From an uncultured Oscillospiraceae bacterium (GTDB lineage: Bacteria > Bacillota > Clostridia > Oscillospirales > Acutalibacteraceae): a DNA stretch of 23,238 nt. A program made the position numbers and the translations under genes. The stretch covers positions 1 to 23,238 of the forward strand of contig UQOE01000030.1 of assembly GCA_900542575.1 (NCBI GenBank), read 5' to 3'. Shown piece after piece: positions 1 through 6,411 of this stretch (its first letter is position 1; each line of letters opens with the position of its first letter). Below the pieces are notes generated by a model. It made no database searches. It saw nothing but the letters and a program-made list of their open reading frames with translations, and was not told where the DNA came from.

Positions 1-45
1 AGATTTCGGAAATGGAATTCGAAAAGCCTGCAGGGGCGGGCCTTC

Positions 46-195
46 GCGGCGCAAGATTGCGCAGAATTTGGCTTGGAAGATGCATCTGGGTTTCGCACCT
101 TACCCGAGTGCGGCCCGCCGCGAACGCAAGTTTGCGTAGAACCCGGCCATGGAGATGCAACTGGGCTGCGCGCCACTCTCAAATGCGCCCCGCCG
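46..195. repeat. Imperfect 75-bp tandem duplication with a conserved hairpin
   Basis: Two adjacent units (46-120 and 121-195) align at a constant 75-bp offset; for example GCAAG at 51 and 126, and CCCGCCG ending at 120 and 195. Each contains a short hairpin, GCGCAA-GA-TTGCGC at 49-62 and ACGCAA-GT-TTGCGT at 124-137. The outer pair changes from G-C to A-T, so pairing is kept while the sequence diverges. A reading frame crosses the whole repeat but has no ribosome site and an Arg/Pro-rich, low-complexity product, so I do not call a gene in 1-288. The role is unknown; it could be a dispersed intergenic repeat family or the remains of a structured RNA. Confidence 0.6.
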
Positions 196-226
196 CTTCC
201 CCTTCGTCTTCCATTCCTTTCCCAAC

Positions 227-255
227 TTGGTATTCTCATGGCAAACCCCTATAAT
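227..255 (+). promoter_or_regulatory. Sigma-A promoter for the YD-repeat protein gene
   Basis: TTGGTA at 227-232 and a perfect TATAAT at 250-255 are separated by 17 bp. The start codon of the next gene lies 34 bp downstream of the -10 box, with AGGAG at 277-281. Confidence 0.65.
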
Positions 256-288
256 AAATAGTTACAAAACCCAAATAGGAGATACACC

Positions 289-1029
289 ATGAAAAAACAC
301 ACCGCAATCCGTTTCGCCAGTATCCTGCTGGCACTTTTTATGCTGGCCGTAATGCCGCTGCAGGTTTGCGCCGCTTCCCAGAACTTCGTGACGAAAATTA
401 CCGTCAAAGAGAAGGGGGAGAGCGCGTTTACCATAGAGGGGACTTATAATAAGAGCCAGCGGTTTCTCAAATATAAATCGAGCGCGGGGCGCTTTACCGA
501 GGTTGGGCTGCCGTATCTGGCTGCCTCCGGGGCATCGAAACAGAATCGCATCGTGTGCAACGCAATGGGGGACCCGGTCAGCTTCGCCGCGGCAGATCTG
601 GTTCTCTCCGAAAAGATTGACCAGGTCACCTACGTGCTGGGAAACAAGAACGTCAACTATTATTTCGATCTTGGCAGCAATGGCAAAGTTGCGGAGATTA
701 CGAACGACACAGCCACGCTGTATGCATTCACATATGACAGCAAAGGCAATATTACCGAGATCTGCGATGAGCGGGAGGAATGCGTCTACACCTTCGACTC
801 CAACGGCAACATGACCGGCAAATGGAATGCGGACAAGACCCGCCGGATGGCGAATTCTGCCCTCACGTATACCGCAAAGTTCGATTCCAGCGGGCGCCTC
901 ACCAGGTGGATCGACGGCGGCACCATAACCTCCTCCTTCTCTTATAACTCGAAGGGCATCCTCACCTCCGTCTCCGAGCGGGGCGACGACTACAGCATGG
1001 ACTATACCTATAGCTGGGCATCCGTCTAA
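289..1029 (+). CDS. Secreted YD/RHS-like beta-repeat protein
   Basis: The 246-residue product starts with a clear Sec signal peptide (MKK, hydrophobic run, then VCAAS near residues 26-30) and should be exported. The second half holds degenerate repeats of the YD/RHS type: FTYDSKGNITEI, YTFDSNGNMTGKW, KFDSSGRLTRW and FSYNSKGILTSV, roughly residues 148-225. In RHS proteins such repeats form beta-hairpins that build a shell or surface. Here there are only about five and no toxin, protease or core domain follows, so this is not an RHS toxin. AGGAG lies 7 nt before the ATG. The gene stands alone between its own promoter and a terminator. The function is unknown; a surface or binding role is inferred only from the fold type and secretion. 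Confidence 0.75.
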   Translation: MKKHTAIRFASILLALFMLAVMPLQVCAASQNFVTKITVKEKGESAFTIEGTYNKSQRFLKYKSSAGRFTEVGLPYLAASGASKQNRIVCNAMGDPVSFAAADLVLSEKIDQVTYVLGNKNVNYYFDLGSNGKVAEITNDTATLYAFTYDSKGNITEICDEREECVYTFDSNGNMTGKWNADKTRRMANSALTYTAKFDSSGRLTRWIDGGTITSSFSYNSKGILTSVSERGDDYSMDYTYSWASV

Positions 1030-1068
1030 TCCGCGCGATTCAGCGGCGAAACCGAATACACAATTTCA

Positions 1069-1094
1069 GGGCCTGCAGGAATGCGGGCCCTTTT
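1069..1094 (+). terminator. Intrinsic terminator after the YD-repeat gene
   Basis: GGGCCTGCA (1069-1077) pairs with TGCGGGCCC (1082-1090), with one G-U pair and a GGAA loop, followed by TTTT. Confidence 0.7.
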
Positions 1095-1161
1095 GCTATG
1101 ACGGACATGTAAGCCAAAATGAATTTGTAAAATTACATATGTCAATTGTACATGATCCAGA

Positions 1162-1191
1162 TTCGACACGTGCTTTCGTATATTGTATTAT
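1162..1191 (+). promoter_or_regulatory. Possible promoter for the Ltp-repeat gene
   Basis: TTCGAC at 1162-1167 and TATTAT at 1186-1191 are separated by 18 bp. The match is moderate. The AT-rich stretch just upstream also holds the small palindromes ACATATGT, CAATTG and TGTACA, so operator sites are possible but not shown. Confidence 0.4.
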
Positions 1192-1247
1192 GAAGCCGTA
1201 CAAATCAATTCTTACGGAATTGAAATAAGAGTATAGGAGAAATGAAA

Positions 1248-1910
1248 ATGACTGAAAATCTTGAAAAAGCGACTGAAAATGTACAGGATCAGGGACCGAA
1301 CCAAAAGCAGTCCATGCTGAAAACATGTGAGACATGCGGAAAAGAGTATGCGAAATCTGCGAAGGCTTGCCCATATTGCGGAGCTGTGAATAAAAAGCCT
1401 TCGAGGAATGATGTAAAATTAGAAAAATTTAAAAGTATGACACCGGAGCAGTTGGTGAAACGAGAAAATAAAATCATCTGCATCTTTTCCATCATTTGTG
1501 CTGTACTCCTCATCCTCACCATTGCCGGGTTTTCATCAAATTCGAACAGCAATAGCACAACCACCGCTGTGGATTCTGCATCATTTACCGAGTCGGCAGA
1601 TGAGAGCTTTTTAAAGGGCGCTACTGCCTCACAGAAAAATGCTTATCAATCCGCACTTGATTATCTGGATTATGATTCGTTTTCCAAAAAAGGACTGATC
1701 GAGCAATTGAAATATGAAAAGTATTCCGAAGCTGATTCTGAATGGGCTGTAGATCATCTTGACGTTGATTGGAATGAGCAAGCGGCAGAAAAAGCAAAAG
1801 ACTACCTGGATACAGAGTCGTTTTCTCATGACGGACTTGTAGATCAGCTCGTGTACGAAGGTTTCACAAAGGAACAAGCAGAGTACGGTGTTTCACAGGC
1901 TGGGCTTTAA
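1248..1910 (+). CDS. Zinc-ribbon, single-TM protein with Ltp-type repeats
   Basis: The 220-residue product has three parts. Residues 27-44 form a zinc ribbon (C27-x2-C30 ... C41-x2-C44). Residues 76-95 are one hydrophobic membrane segment. Residues 127-220 hold two copies of a repeat (A-x-x-Y-L-D-x-x-S-F-S-x-x-G-L-x-x-Q-L, then a Glu/Trp or Glu/Tyr-containing helix) typical of the host cell surface-exposed lipoprotein (Ltp) family. The start is set at 1248 because AGGAG at 1235-1239 is 8 nt away; the ATG at 1242 is only 2 nt from it. Some phage Ltp proteins block entry of other phages, but whether this one does is inference. There is no lipobox, so anchoring would be by the membrane helix. 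The gene is visibly AT-richer than its neighbours, which may mean it was acquired. Confidence 0.8.
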   Translation: MTENLEKATENVQDQGPNQKQSMLKTCETCGKEYAKSAKACPYCGAVNKKPSRNDVKLEKFKSMTPEQLVKRENKIICIFSIICAVLLILTIAGFSSNSNSNSTTTAVDSASFTESADESFLKGATASQKNAYQSALDYLDYDSFSKKGLIEQLKYEKYSEADSEWAVDHLDVDWNEQAAEKAKDYLDTESFSHDGLVDQLVYEGFTKEQAEYGVSQAGL

Positions 1911-1926
1911 TTTGAAAAATATCTTG

Positions 1927-1954
1927 GCTGTTCTGCTTCTGCAGAACAGCTTTT
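1927..1954 (+). terminator. Strong intrinsic terminator
   Basis: A perfect 10-bp stem, GCTGTTCTGC (1927-1936) with GCAGAACAGC (1941-1950), has a TTCT loop and is followed by TTTTG. It closes the Ltp-repeat gene. Between it and the next hairpin at 2074 I see no gene. Confidence 0.85.
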
Positions 1955-2063
1955 GTATATCAAAAGCTTCGCAATTCTTCCTGTTCACACCTCACTTCTT
2001 CTTCAGCAGGAAGCGCGTCGGTGCGAACCGCTGCGCTCGGGTCCAAATCTTCTTCACCGGATA

Positions 2064-2098
2064 AAATAAAAAAGGATCCGCAGATGCGGATCCTTTTT
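2064..2098 (-). terminator. Terminator of the tRNA-Ser operon (bidirectional in shape)
   Basis: GGATCCGCA (2074-2082) pairs perfectly with TGCGGATCC (2085-2093). On the minus strand it is followed by a T-rich tail (complement of the A run at 2064-2073), placing it right after the 3' end of tRNA-Ser(GCT). A T5 tail on the plus strand means it could also stop rightward transcription. Confidence 0.8.
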
Positions 2099-2100
2099 AT

Positions 2101-2191
2101 TGGCGGAGAAGGAGGGATTTGAACCCTCGCGACACTCACGCGCCCTACTCCCTTAGCAGGGGAGCCCCTTCGGCCTCTTGGGTACTTCTCC
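2101..2191 (-). tRNA. tRNA-Ser(GCT)
   Basis: Read on the minus strand, a GGAGAAG acceptor begins at 2191 and pairs with CTTCTCC near 2105-2111. The 3' end is an encoded CCA (2101-2103). The anticodon is GCT (2157-2155) in the loop context CTGCTAA. The long variable arm is the class II feature expected of tRNA-Ser. The T arm reads GGTTCAAAT. It is the second gene of a two-tRNA unit. Confidence 0.95.
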
Positions 2192-2241
2192 ATAGGTCAA
2201 ATTATCTATTTGATAAAGCAAAAATGCCTGTTTGTCAGCAA

Positions 2242-2330
2242 TGGCGGAGAGGATGGGATTCGAACCCATGTGGGGTTGCCCCCAAACGGTTTTCAAGACC
2301 GCCTCGTTATGACCACTTCGATACCTCTCC
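2242..2330 (-). tRNA. tRNA-Ser(TGA)
   Basis: Read on the minus strand from 2330, GGAGAGG pairs with CCTCTCC and the 3' CCA is encoded at 2242-2244. The anticodon loop CTTGAAA gives TGA, decoding UCN serine codons. A long variable arm and the GGTTCGAAT T loop confirm the class II type. It lies 50 bp upstream of tRNA-Ser(GCT) and downstream of one strong promoter, so the two are probably processed from one transcript. Confidence 0.95.
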
Positions 2331-2363
2331 AGGTGGTGAAAACCGCGCCGTTGCGCGAGAATT

Positions 2364-2392
2364 ATATTATCACGATTCCAGAGGGGTGTCAA
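2364..2392 (-). promoter_or_regulatory. Near-consensus promoter of the tRNA-Ser operon
   Basis: On the minus strand a perfect TTGACA (2392-2387) is followed after 17 bp by TAATAT (2369-2364). Transcription would begin about 25 bp before tRNA-Ser(TGA). Such a strong match fits a stable RNA operon. Confidence 0.8.
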
Positions 2393-2432
2393 CGGCTTTT
2401 TAGCACGATGAAGAAATTTTTGGACAGAACTG

Positions 2433-2461
2433 TTGTTGGAGTGCGGCGACAATGTTATAAT
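2433..2461 (+). promoter_or_regulatory. Promoter for the GH25 lysozyme gene
   Basis: TTGTTG (2433-2438) and a perfect TATAAT (2456-2461) are 17 bp apart. TG at 2453-2454 gives an extended -10. The predicted leader is about 115 nt if translation starts at 2582. Confidence 0.65.
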
Positions 2462-2581
2462 GTATTGTAACTTTAGTATGATCCCCAAATTCTAAAGTAA
2501 AATCATCGCGAACCGTTCTGAGATGTTTCCAGAATGGCAACAATCCAGAGAACGAATCAGAAAGGCAGCGAAAAGCAGAAC

Positions 2582-3430
2582 ATGAAGAAAGTCAACTCAC
2601 ACACGCAAAAAAGACGAACGGTCATGGCAGCACTGCTCGCACTTCTTTTTTCGCTGAGTATCTTCTCCAGCTTTGCCGTCACCGCCAGCGCGGGTGTCCT
2701 TGACGCGTGGCTCCCGTTTGAACTGGACAATTCCTTGACCAGCGGCGCCGGCTCTCTGACAGGCAACAGCGGTGTGCATCACACAGGCTACATTGCTGAC
2801 GTCAGTAAATTTCAAGGAGATGTTAACTTCAGCCAAATGCGAAATGCGGGCGTAGAAGGCGTCATGATACGCGCGGCCTATGCCAACAAGAAGGACATTA
2901 AGTTCGACGAGTATACGGCCGGTGCCGACAGTGCCAATCTCCCTTATGGCTCGTATCAGTTCGCCACGTTCCATTATGGAACTGACTACAGTACGGCCCT
3001 CAGTAAGGCGGACACGCAGGCACACACGTTCATCAACATCCTTCGCGGCAAGAACGTCCGCGGGTTTGTGGCGCTGGACCTGGAGCTGGAAAGCGGCGCA
3101 ACGGTTGTAATGAGCAAGTCTGAGCTCACCAACTGCGTCAACTACTATCTCAGCTTAATTGAAAACGCCGGCTACAAACCAATCCTGTACTGTTCCATCT
3201 CGTGGCTGTGCAACCGCCTGAATGAGAGTGCTATTCAGTATCCTCTTTGGGTGGCCTACTACAATGACACAGGAAGCTTTGAATTCCCGAACACCACGTA
3301 CGGAGACGCCATGCGCAGCTTTGCAGACGACATCTATATGTGGCAGTACACCTCAAAGGCAAACGGCCCGAACTATGGCTGTGAAAGCCAGAATCTGGAC
3401 ATGAGCCGTCTGTACCGTTCATTTACCTAA
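2582..3430 (+). CDS. Secreted glycoside hydrolase family 25 lysozyme (muramidase)
   Basis: GH25 enzymes cut the N-acetylmuramic acid-GlcNAc bond of peptidoglycan. The product has a signal peptide (residues 1-37, basic start, cleavage near ASAG) and a GH25 domain at about 70-282. The first conserved Asp is D73 in IADVSKFQG; the DxE pair is D166/E168 in ALDLELE; the family ending MWQYTS...LDMS is present near the C-terminus. There is no cell-wall binding domain. The ATG at 2534 is in frame and would add 16 residues, but it has no ribosome site and makes an unusually long region before the signal helix. The ATG at 2582 also has only a poor site, so the start is uncertain. A role in wall turnover or in lysis of competitors is possible. 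Confidence 0.92.
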   Translation: MKKVNSHTQKRRTVMAALLALLFSLSIFSSFAVTASAGVLDAWLPFELDNSLTSGAGSLTGNSGVHHTGYIADVSKFQGDVNFSQMRNAGVEGVMIRAAYANKKDIKFDEYTAGADSANLPYGSYQFATFHYGTDYSTALSKADTQAHTFINILRGKNVRGFVALDLELESGATVVMSKSELTNCVNYYLSLIENAGYKPILYCSISWLCNRLNESAIQYPLWVAYYNDTGSFEFPNTTYGDAMRSFADDIYMWQYTSKANGPNYGCESQNLDMSRLYRSFT

Positions 3431-3446
3431 AACTATTTTGCAGAAA

Positions 3447-3483
3447 CCGGGGCCTCCGGCAGAGAGAGGCTCCGGCTTTTTTT
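3447..3483 (+). terminator. Intrinsic terminator between lysozyme and mutarotase genes
   Basis: CCGGGGCCTC (3447-3456) pairs with GAGGCTCCGG (3466-3475) with one G-U pair, followed by C and T7. It ends only 18 nt before the galM start codon, leaving almost no room for a separate promoter. Confidence 0.8.
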
Positions 3484-3501
3484 CGGAAAGGGAAAGCCAC
3501 T

Positions 3502-4572
3502 ATGAATATCATCAAACAGCCAATGTCGGACTATGGTCGGGACGAGCATCCGGATGAGCGCCCGGTTTTTCTCCATACCCTGGAGAACGAAATTGGCATG
3601 AAGGTCTCCATTATGGAGCGCGGAGCAGCTGTTACGCGGATTCTGGCACCGAATCGCGACGGAAAATATGAGGACGTCGTGCTCGGGTTTGATGATGTGG
3701 AGGACTACCGTGTCCACTCCGACCTCTGCCTCGGTGCTATGATCGGCCGCGTTGCCGGCCGCATCGGCGGGGCAGCTTTCCCGCTGGACGGGGAGGAGTA
3801 TCCGGTCACCGCAAATGAGGGGCCGAACTGCCTCCACGGAGGCATGGAATTCAACACGGCGCTCTGGGACGCAGAGGACCGTATCACGGAGGACACGGCC
3901 TCTGTCATCCTGACCTATGTCAGTCCGGAAGGGTCCAACGGATTTCCCGGGCAGGTCACTACGAAGGCGACGTATACACTGGACAATGACAATGCCCTTC
4001 ATCTCCATATTGAGGCCGTCTCGGACCAGGATACCATCCTGGCGCTGACCAATCACACCTATCTGAACCTGAGCGGAAATCTGCGCCGGGACGTTGACGA
4101 TCACGCCCTGAAGGCCGATGTCCGCCAGTATGTTGAGGTCGGAAAGGACAGTGTACCCACAGGAAATCTGGTGCCCGTCGATTATACGCCGTTTGACTTC
4201 ACCCGCGGACGCATGCTGCGGAGCGGAATGACCTCGTCCTATCCGCAGAATGAGATGGTGGGCCACGGGTACGACCATGCCCTGGTATTTTCACCAGAAA
4301 GCGGCAATATGATCCGTCTGTACGATGCGGAGTCCGGACGCATAGCAATTATTAAGTCTGACTTCCCGTCTTTTGTACTGTACACGGGAAATTTCCTTGG
4401 AAGCGGCTATTGCTTTCGCGGCATTCCAGCGCACAACCATATCGGCGTTGCGGTGGAAATGCAGAACCTGCCGGACGCGGTTCACCATGCCGATTTCCCG
4501 AGCCCCATCCTGCGTGCCGGGGAACCCTATGACCACGAGATCGTCTGGAAATTCCTGACAGACCGGGATTAA
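3502..4572 (+). CDS. galM: Aldose 1-epimerase (galactose mutarotase)
   Basis: This enzyme interconverts alpha and beta anomers of galactose or glucose, feeding the Leloir pathway in the cytoplasm. The 356-residue length is usual. Visible motifs are the GRVAGRI substrate Arg region (82-88), H112 in CLHGG, the catalytic acid H185 in TNHTYLNLSG, D258 in GYDHALVF and the catalytic base E319 in AVEMQNLPDA. An AAAGGG site lies 9 nt before the ATG; a second ATG at 3523 is less well placed. No galactokinase or uridylyltransferase gene is beside it, so it is an isolated mutarotase. Its transcript must start inside the lysozyme gene or read through the hairpin that nearly abuts the ribosome site. Confidence 0.93.
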   Translation: MNIIKQPMSDYGRDEHPDERPVFLHTLENEIGMKVSIMERGAAVTRILAPNRDGKYEDVVLGFDDVEDYRVHSDLCLGAMIGRVAGRIGGAAFPLDGEEYPVTANEGPNCLHGGMEFNTALWDAEDRITEDTASVILTYVSPEGSNGFPGQVTTKATYTLDNDNALHLHIEAVSDQDTILALTNHTYLNLSGNLRRDVDDHALKADVRQYVEVGKDSVPTGNLVPVDYTPFDFTRGRMLRSGMTSSYPQNEMVGHGYDHALVFSPESGNMIRLYDAESGRIAIIKSDFPSFVLYTGNFLGSGYCFRGIPAHNHIGVAVEMQNLPDAVHHADFPSPILRAGEPYDHEIVWKFLTDRD

Positions 4573-4575
4573 TCC

Positions 4576-4605
4576 TTGACCGGTCTGCGCCGGCTGTCGT
4601 ATAAT
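4576..4605 (+). promoter_or_regulatory. Promoter of tRNA-Gly(CCC)
   Basis: TTGACC (4576-4581) and a perfect TATAAT (4600-4605) are 18 bp apart, ending 15 bp before the tRNA. The start would be about at position 4612. Confidence 0.75.
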
Positions 4606-4620
4606 AACCTATGTCGGTGC

Positions 4621-4694
4621 GCGGGTATAGTTCATCGGTAGAATGTGACCTTCCCAAGGTCGAGAGGTGGGTTCGACTCCCATTACCCGCTCCA
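4621..4694 (+). tRNA. tRNA-Gly(CCC)
   Basis: GCGGGTA (4621-4627) pairs with TACCCGC (4684-4690); T is the discriminator and CCA is encoded at 4692-4694. The anticodon stem-loop TGACC-TTCCCAA-GGTCG gives anticodon CCC. The T arm reads GGTTCGACT. It has its own promoter and terminator. Confidence 0.95.
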
Positions 4695-4696
4695 GC

Positions 4697-4730
4697 AGCC
4701 AGCCTCTGTCTCGGACGGCTGGCTTTTTTT
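4697..4730 (+). terminator. Terminator after tRNA-Gly
   Basis: AGCCAGCC (4697-4704) pairs with GGCTGGCT (4717-4724), followed by a T run to 4730. Confidence 0.85.
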
Positions 4731-4762
4731 GAAATCATCCTTTGGCAAAGAAGGTGCTGTCA

Positions 4763-5197
4763 ATGAAACTTCAGGAATCCGGAGAAATGTATTTGGAGAC
4801 AATTCTTCGTCTCTCCTTTGACCACGAAAAAGTTCACGCAATCGACATCAGCGAATACATGGGTTATTCCAAGCCCAGTGTCAGCCGTGCCATTTCCCTC
4901 CTGAAGGAAGGCGGTTATATTCGGCTGGACGGCAGCAAGGCCATTTCTCTCACCGAAGAGGGGTTTGAAGTTGCAGAGAAAATCTACGAGCGGCACGTCG
5001 TTCTTTCCCGACTCATGATGGACATCGGCGTCTCTGAGAAGACCGCTACCGAAGATGCGTGTAAAATGGAGCACGATATCAGCGACGAGACATTTTCCAT
5101 CCTGAAGAAACATATCCTGACAGAGCATCCATCTGTTCTGAAAGATCTGGAAGATGAGAAGAGCAAGCGCCCCATGGGCGGCATTGCGGAAGTCTGA
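4763..5197 (+). CDS. DtxR-family metal-dependent transcriptional repressor, short form with iron-type ligands
   Basis: Members bind Fe2+ or Mn2+ and then repress metal uptake genes. The 144-residue product has an N-terminal winged helix (HAIDISEYMGYSKPSVSRAISLL as the helix-turn-helix region, about 25-47) and a metal-binding dimerization domain, without the C-terminal SH3-like domain of full-length DtxR. By eye it aligns with M9, H78, C100, E103 and H104 at the DtxR positions M10, H79, C102, E105 and H106 (EDACKMEHDISDE). MntR has Asp and Glu where Met and Cys stand here. The ATG at 4763 is chosen because AAGGTG lies 8 nt upstream; an in-frame TTG at 4742 has no such site. A ZIP transporter lies 2 kb downstream, but regulation of it is not shown. 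Confidence 0.88.
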   Translation: MKLQESGEMYLETILRLSFDHEKVHAIDISEYMGYSKPSVSRAISLLKEGGYIRLDGSKAISLTEEGFEVAEKIYERHVVLSRLMMDIGVSEKTATEDACKMEHDISDETFSILKKHILTEHPSVLKDLEDEKSKRPMGGIAEV

Positions 5198-5230
5198 ATG
5201 ACATCGGTATATTTTGAATGGTTAATACGA

Positions 5231-5267
5231 AAAAGAGCCTCGTCTTCGGACGGGCCCTTTTCCTTTT
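5231..5267 (+). terminator. Imperfect terminator hairpin next to a ribosome site
   Basis: AAAAGAGCCTCGTC (5231-5244) pairs imperfectly with GACGGGCCCTTTT (5249-5261) across a TTCG loop, then CCTTTTT. The T tract ends 3 nt before the AGGAGGT ribosome site of the WG-repeat gene. Confidence 0.6.
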
Positions 5268-5285
5268 TACAGGAGGTACATCTTT

Positions 5286-6344
5286 ATGCAATTGAATTTC
5301 CCCCGCCGCAGGCGAATCCTCAGCGTCCTGCTGGCACTGCTGATGACGGCGGCTCTGGCGCTCCCGGCCGCTGCGGCACAGCAGTACAATCAATCCGTCT
5401 ATTACATGATCCCGGTTCGGAAGGGCAGCTATTACGGCTACCTCTGCTATCGGAAATCTCTGGGAACGGTTGTGGAACGCATTGGCCTGTCCCAGGATTA
5501 CAGCGATGTCAAGCCGTTCGGCAGCAATGGACTTGCTCCGGTCAAGCGCACACTCAGCGCCGCCTATGGGTACATGGATATTAACGGAAAGTGGAAACTT
5601 TCTCCTAAGTATCTGCAGGCACGCACGTTTGCAGACAATGGCCTGGCGGCGGTCCAGGATGCAAAAACCGAGAAGTGGGGCTACATCAACAGCAGCGGAA
5701 AGTGGGTCATCTCTCCCAAGTACGATCAGGCCTATTCCTTCTCCAGCGGCCTCGCCCTGGTGCTGGACAATTGGGAATTCTACTTCATCGACGCCTCTGG
5801 AAACCGGAAAATCCATCTGGACAAGACGCTGAACTATGATCTCCAGTCCTTCTCCTACGGTCTCTTTGTCGTCCGCAGCTCAGACGGCGCGGGATTCATG
5901 GATACCTCCGGCAAGTGGATCGTCAATCCTGACAAGTCGCCGTTCCAGCGCATCGGGACATTCCACAGCAACGGTTCCCAGAAAGTTGCCCTTGCAGAGG
6001 ACCGCGACGGTGCATGGGGCTATATCGACGCAAATGGCAAGTGGGTCATTCAGCCCAGCCGGGACCTGGAGGATGCCGGTATGTTCGGTATCAACGGACT
6101 TGCCCCGGCCAAGCGCGGAAGCAAATATGGTTACATTGACCGGCAGTACGACAGCCGCCCGACCTCCAGCCGTTTCCGCATCGCGCCGAAATTCCAGCAG
6201 GCAAATGCCTTTGAGAACTGCGGCCTCGCCGCCGTCCAGGACCAGAACGGGAAATGGGGCATCATCCGTTCCAATGGCTCCTACCTGGTTCAGCCCGCGT
6301 ACGATGCCATCGGGTCCATCGGAACCGTCATCATCAAAAACTGA
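5286..6344 (+). CDS. Secreted WG (KWG) beta-repeat protein
   Basis: The 352-residue product has a signal peptide (RRRR, hydrophobic stretch, PAAAAQ near residues 26-33). After it come about six WG repeats of roughly 40-50 residues, each with aromatic-Gly-Tyr/Ile-(I/M)-D/N-x-x-G-K-W followed by SPKY or QP. Examples are YGYMDINGKWKLSPKY, WGYINSSGKWVISPKY, WGYIDANGKWVIQPS and KWGIIRSNGSYLVQPAY. Repeats of this type form beta-rich modules, often in surface proteins of Gram-positive bacteria; no enzyme domain is seen and the role is unknown. AGGAGGT lies 8 nt before the ATG, one of the best ribosome sites here. The gene follows the DtxR gene by 88 bp, with a hairpin but no convincing promoter between them. 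Confidence 0.88.
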   Translation: MQLNFPRRRRILSVLLALLMTAALALPAAAAQQYNQSVYYMIPVRKGSYYGYLCYRKSLGTVVERIGLSQDYSDVKPFGSNGLAPVKRTLSAAYGYMDINGKWKLSPKYLQARTFADNGLAAVQDAKTEKWGYINSSGKWVISPKYDQAYSFSSGLALVLDNWEFYFIDASGNRKIHLDKTLNYDLQSFSYGLFVVRSSDGAGFMDTSGKWIVNPDKSPFQRIGTFHSNGSQKVALAEDRDGAWGYIDANGKWVIQPSRDLEDAGMFGINGLAPAKRGSKYGYIDRQYDSRPTSSRFRIAPKFQQANAFENCGLAAVQDQNGKWGIIRSNGSYLVQPAYDAIGSIGTVIIKN

Positions 6345-6349
6345 ATGGA

Positions 6350-6394
6350 TAAAAATGTAAAAATGGACCGCTGCAGAAGGCTCTGCAGCGGTCC
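6350..6394 (-). terminator. Convergent-gene terminator, best read on the minus strand
   Basis: A perfect 12-bp stem joins GGACCGCTGCAG (6365-6376) and CTGCAGCGGTCC (6383-6394). On the minus strand it is followed by ATTTTTACATTTTT, so it ends the YczE-like gene. On the plus strand the tail is poor, but it still lies just after the WG-repeat gene. Confidence 0.8.
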
Positions 6395-6411
6395 GTTCCG
6401 TATATTGAGAA

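Noticed and set aside
12..254. Reading frame covering the 75-bp tandem repeat
   Set aside because: There is no ribosome site, the product is Arg/Pro-rich low complexity, and the open frame follows from the repeat and GC content.
289..1029. RHS toxin or contact-dependent inhibition system
   Set aside because: There are only about five degenerate repeats and no core, protease or toxin domain, and no immunity gene follows.
1978..2013. CTTCCTG and CAGGAAG arms as a terminator or regulatory hairpin
   Set aside because: The arms are only 7 bp with a loop over 20 nt, and two better terminators flank the region.
1960..2193. Small open frame over tRNA-Ser(GCT)
   Set aside because: Most of it is the tRNA sequence itself, which explains the conservation-like features.
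2101..2330. tRNA-Ser genes as an integration site for a mobile island containing the Ltp-repeat gene
   Set aside because: No second copy of a tRNA 3' end and no integrase gene is visible; the low GC of 1100-1910 alone is not enough.
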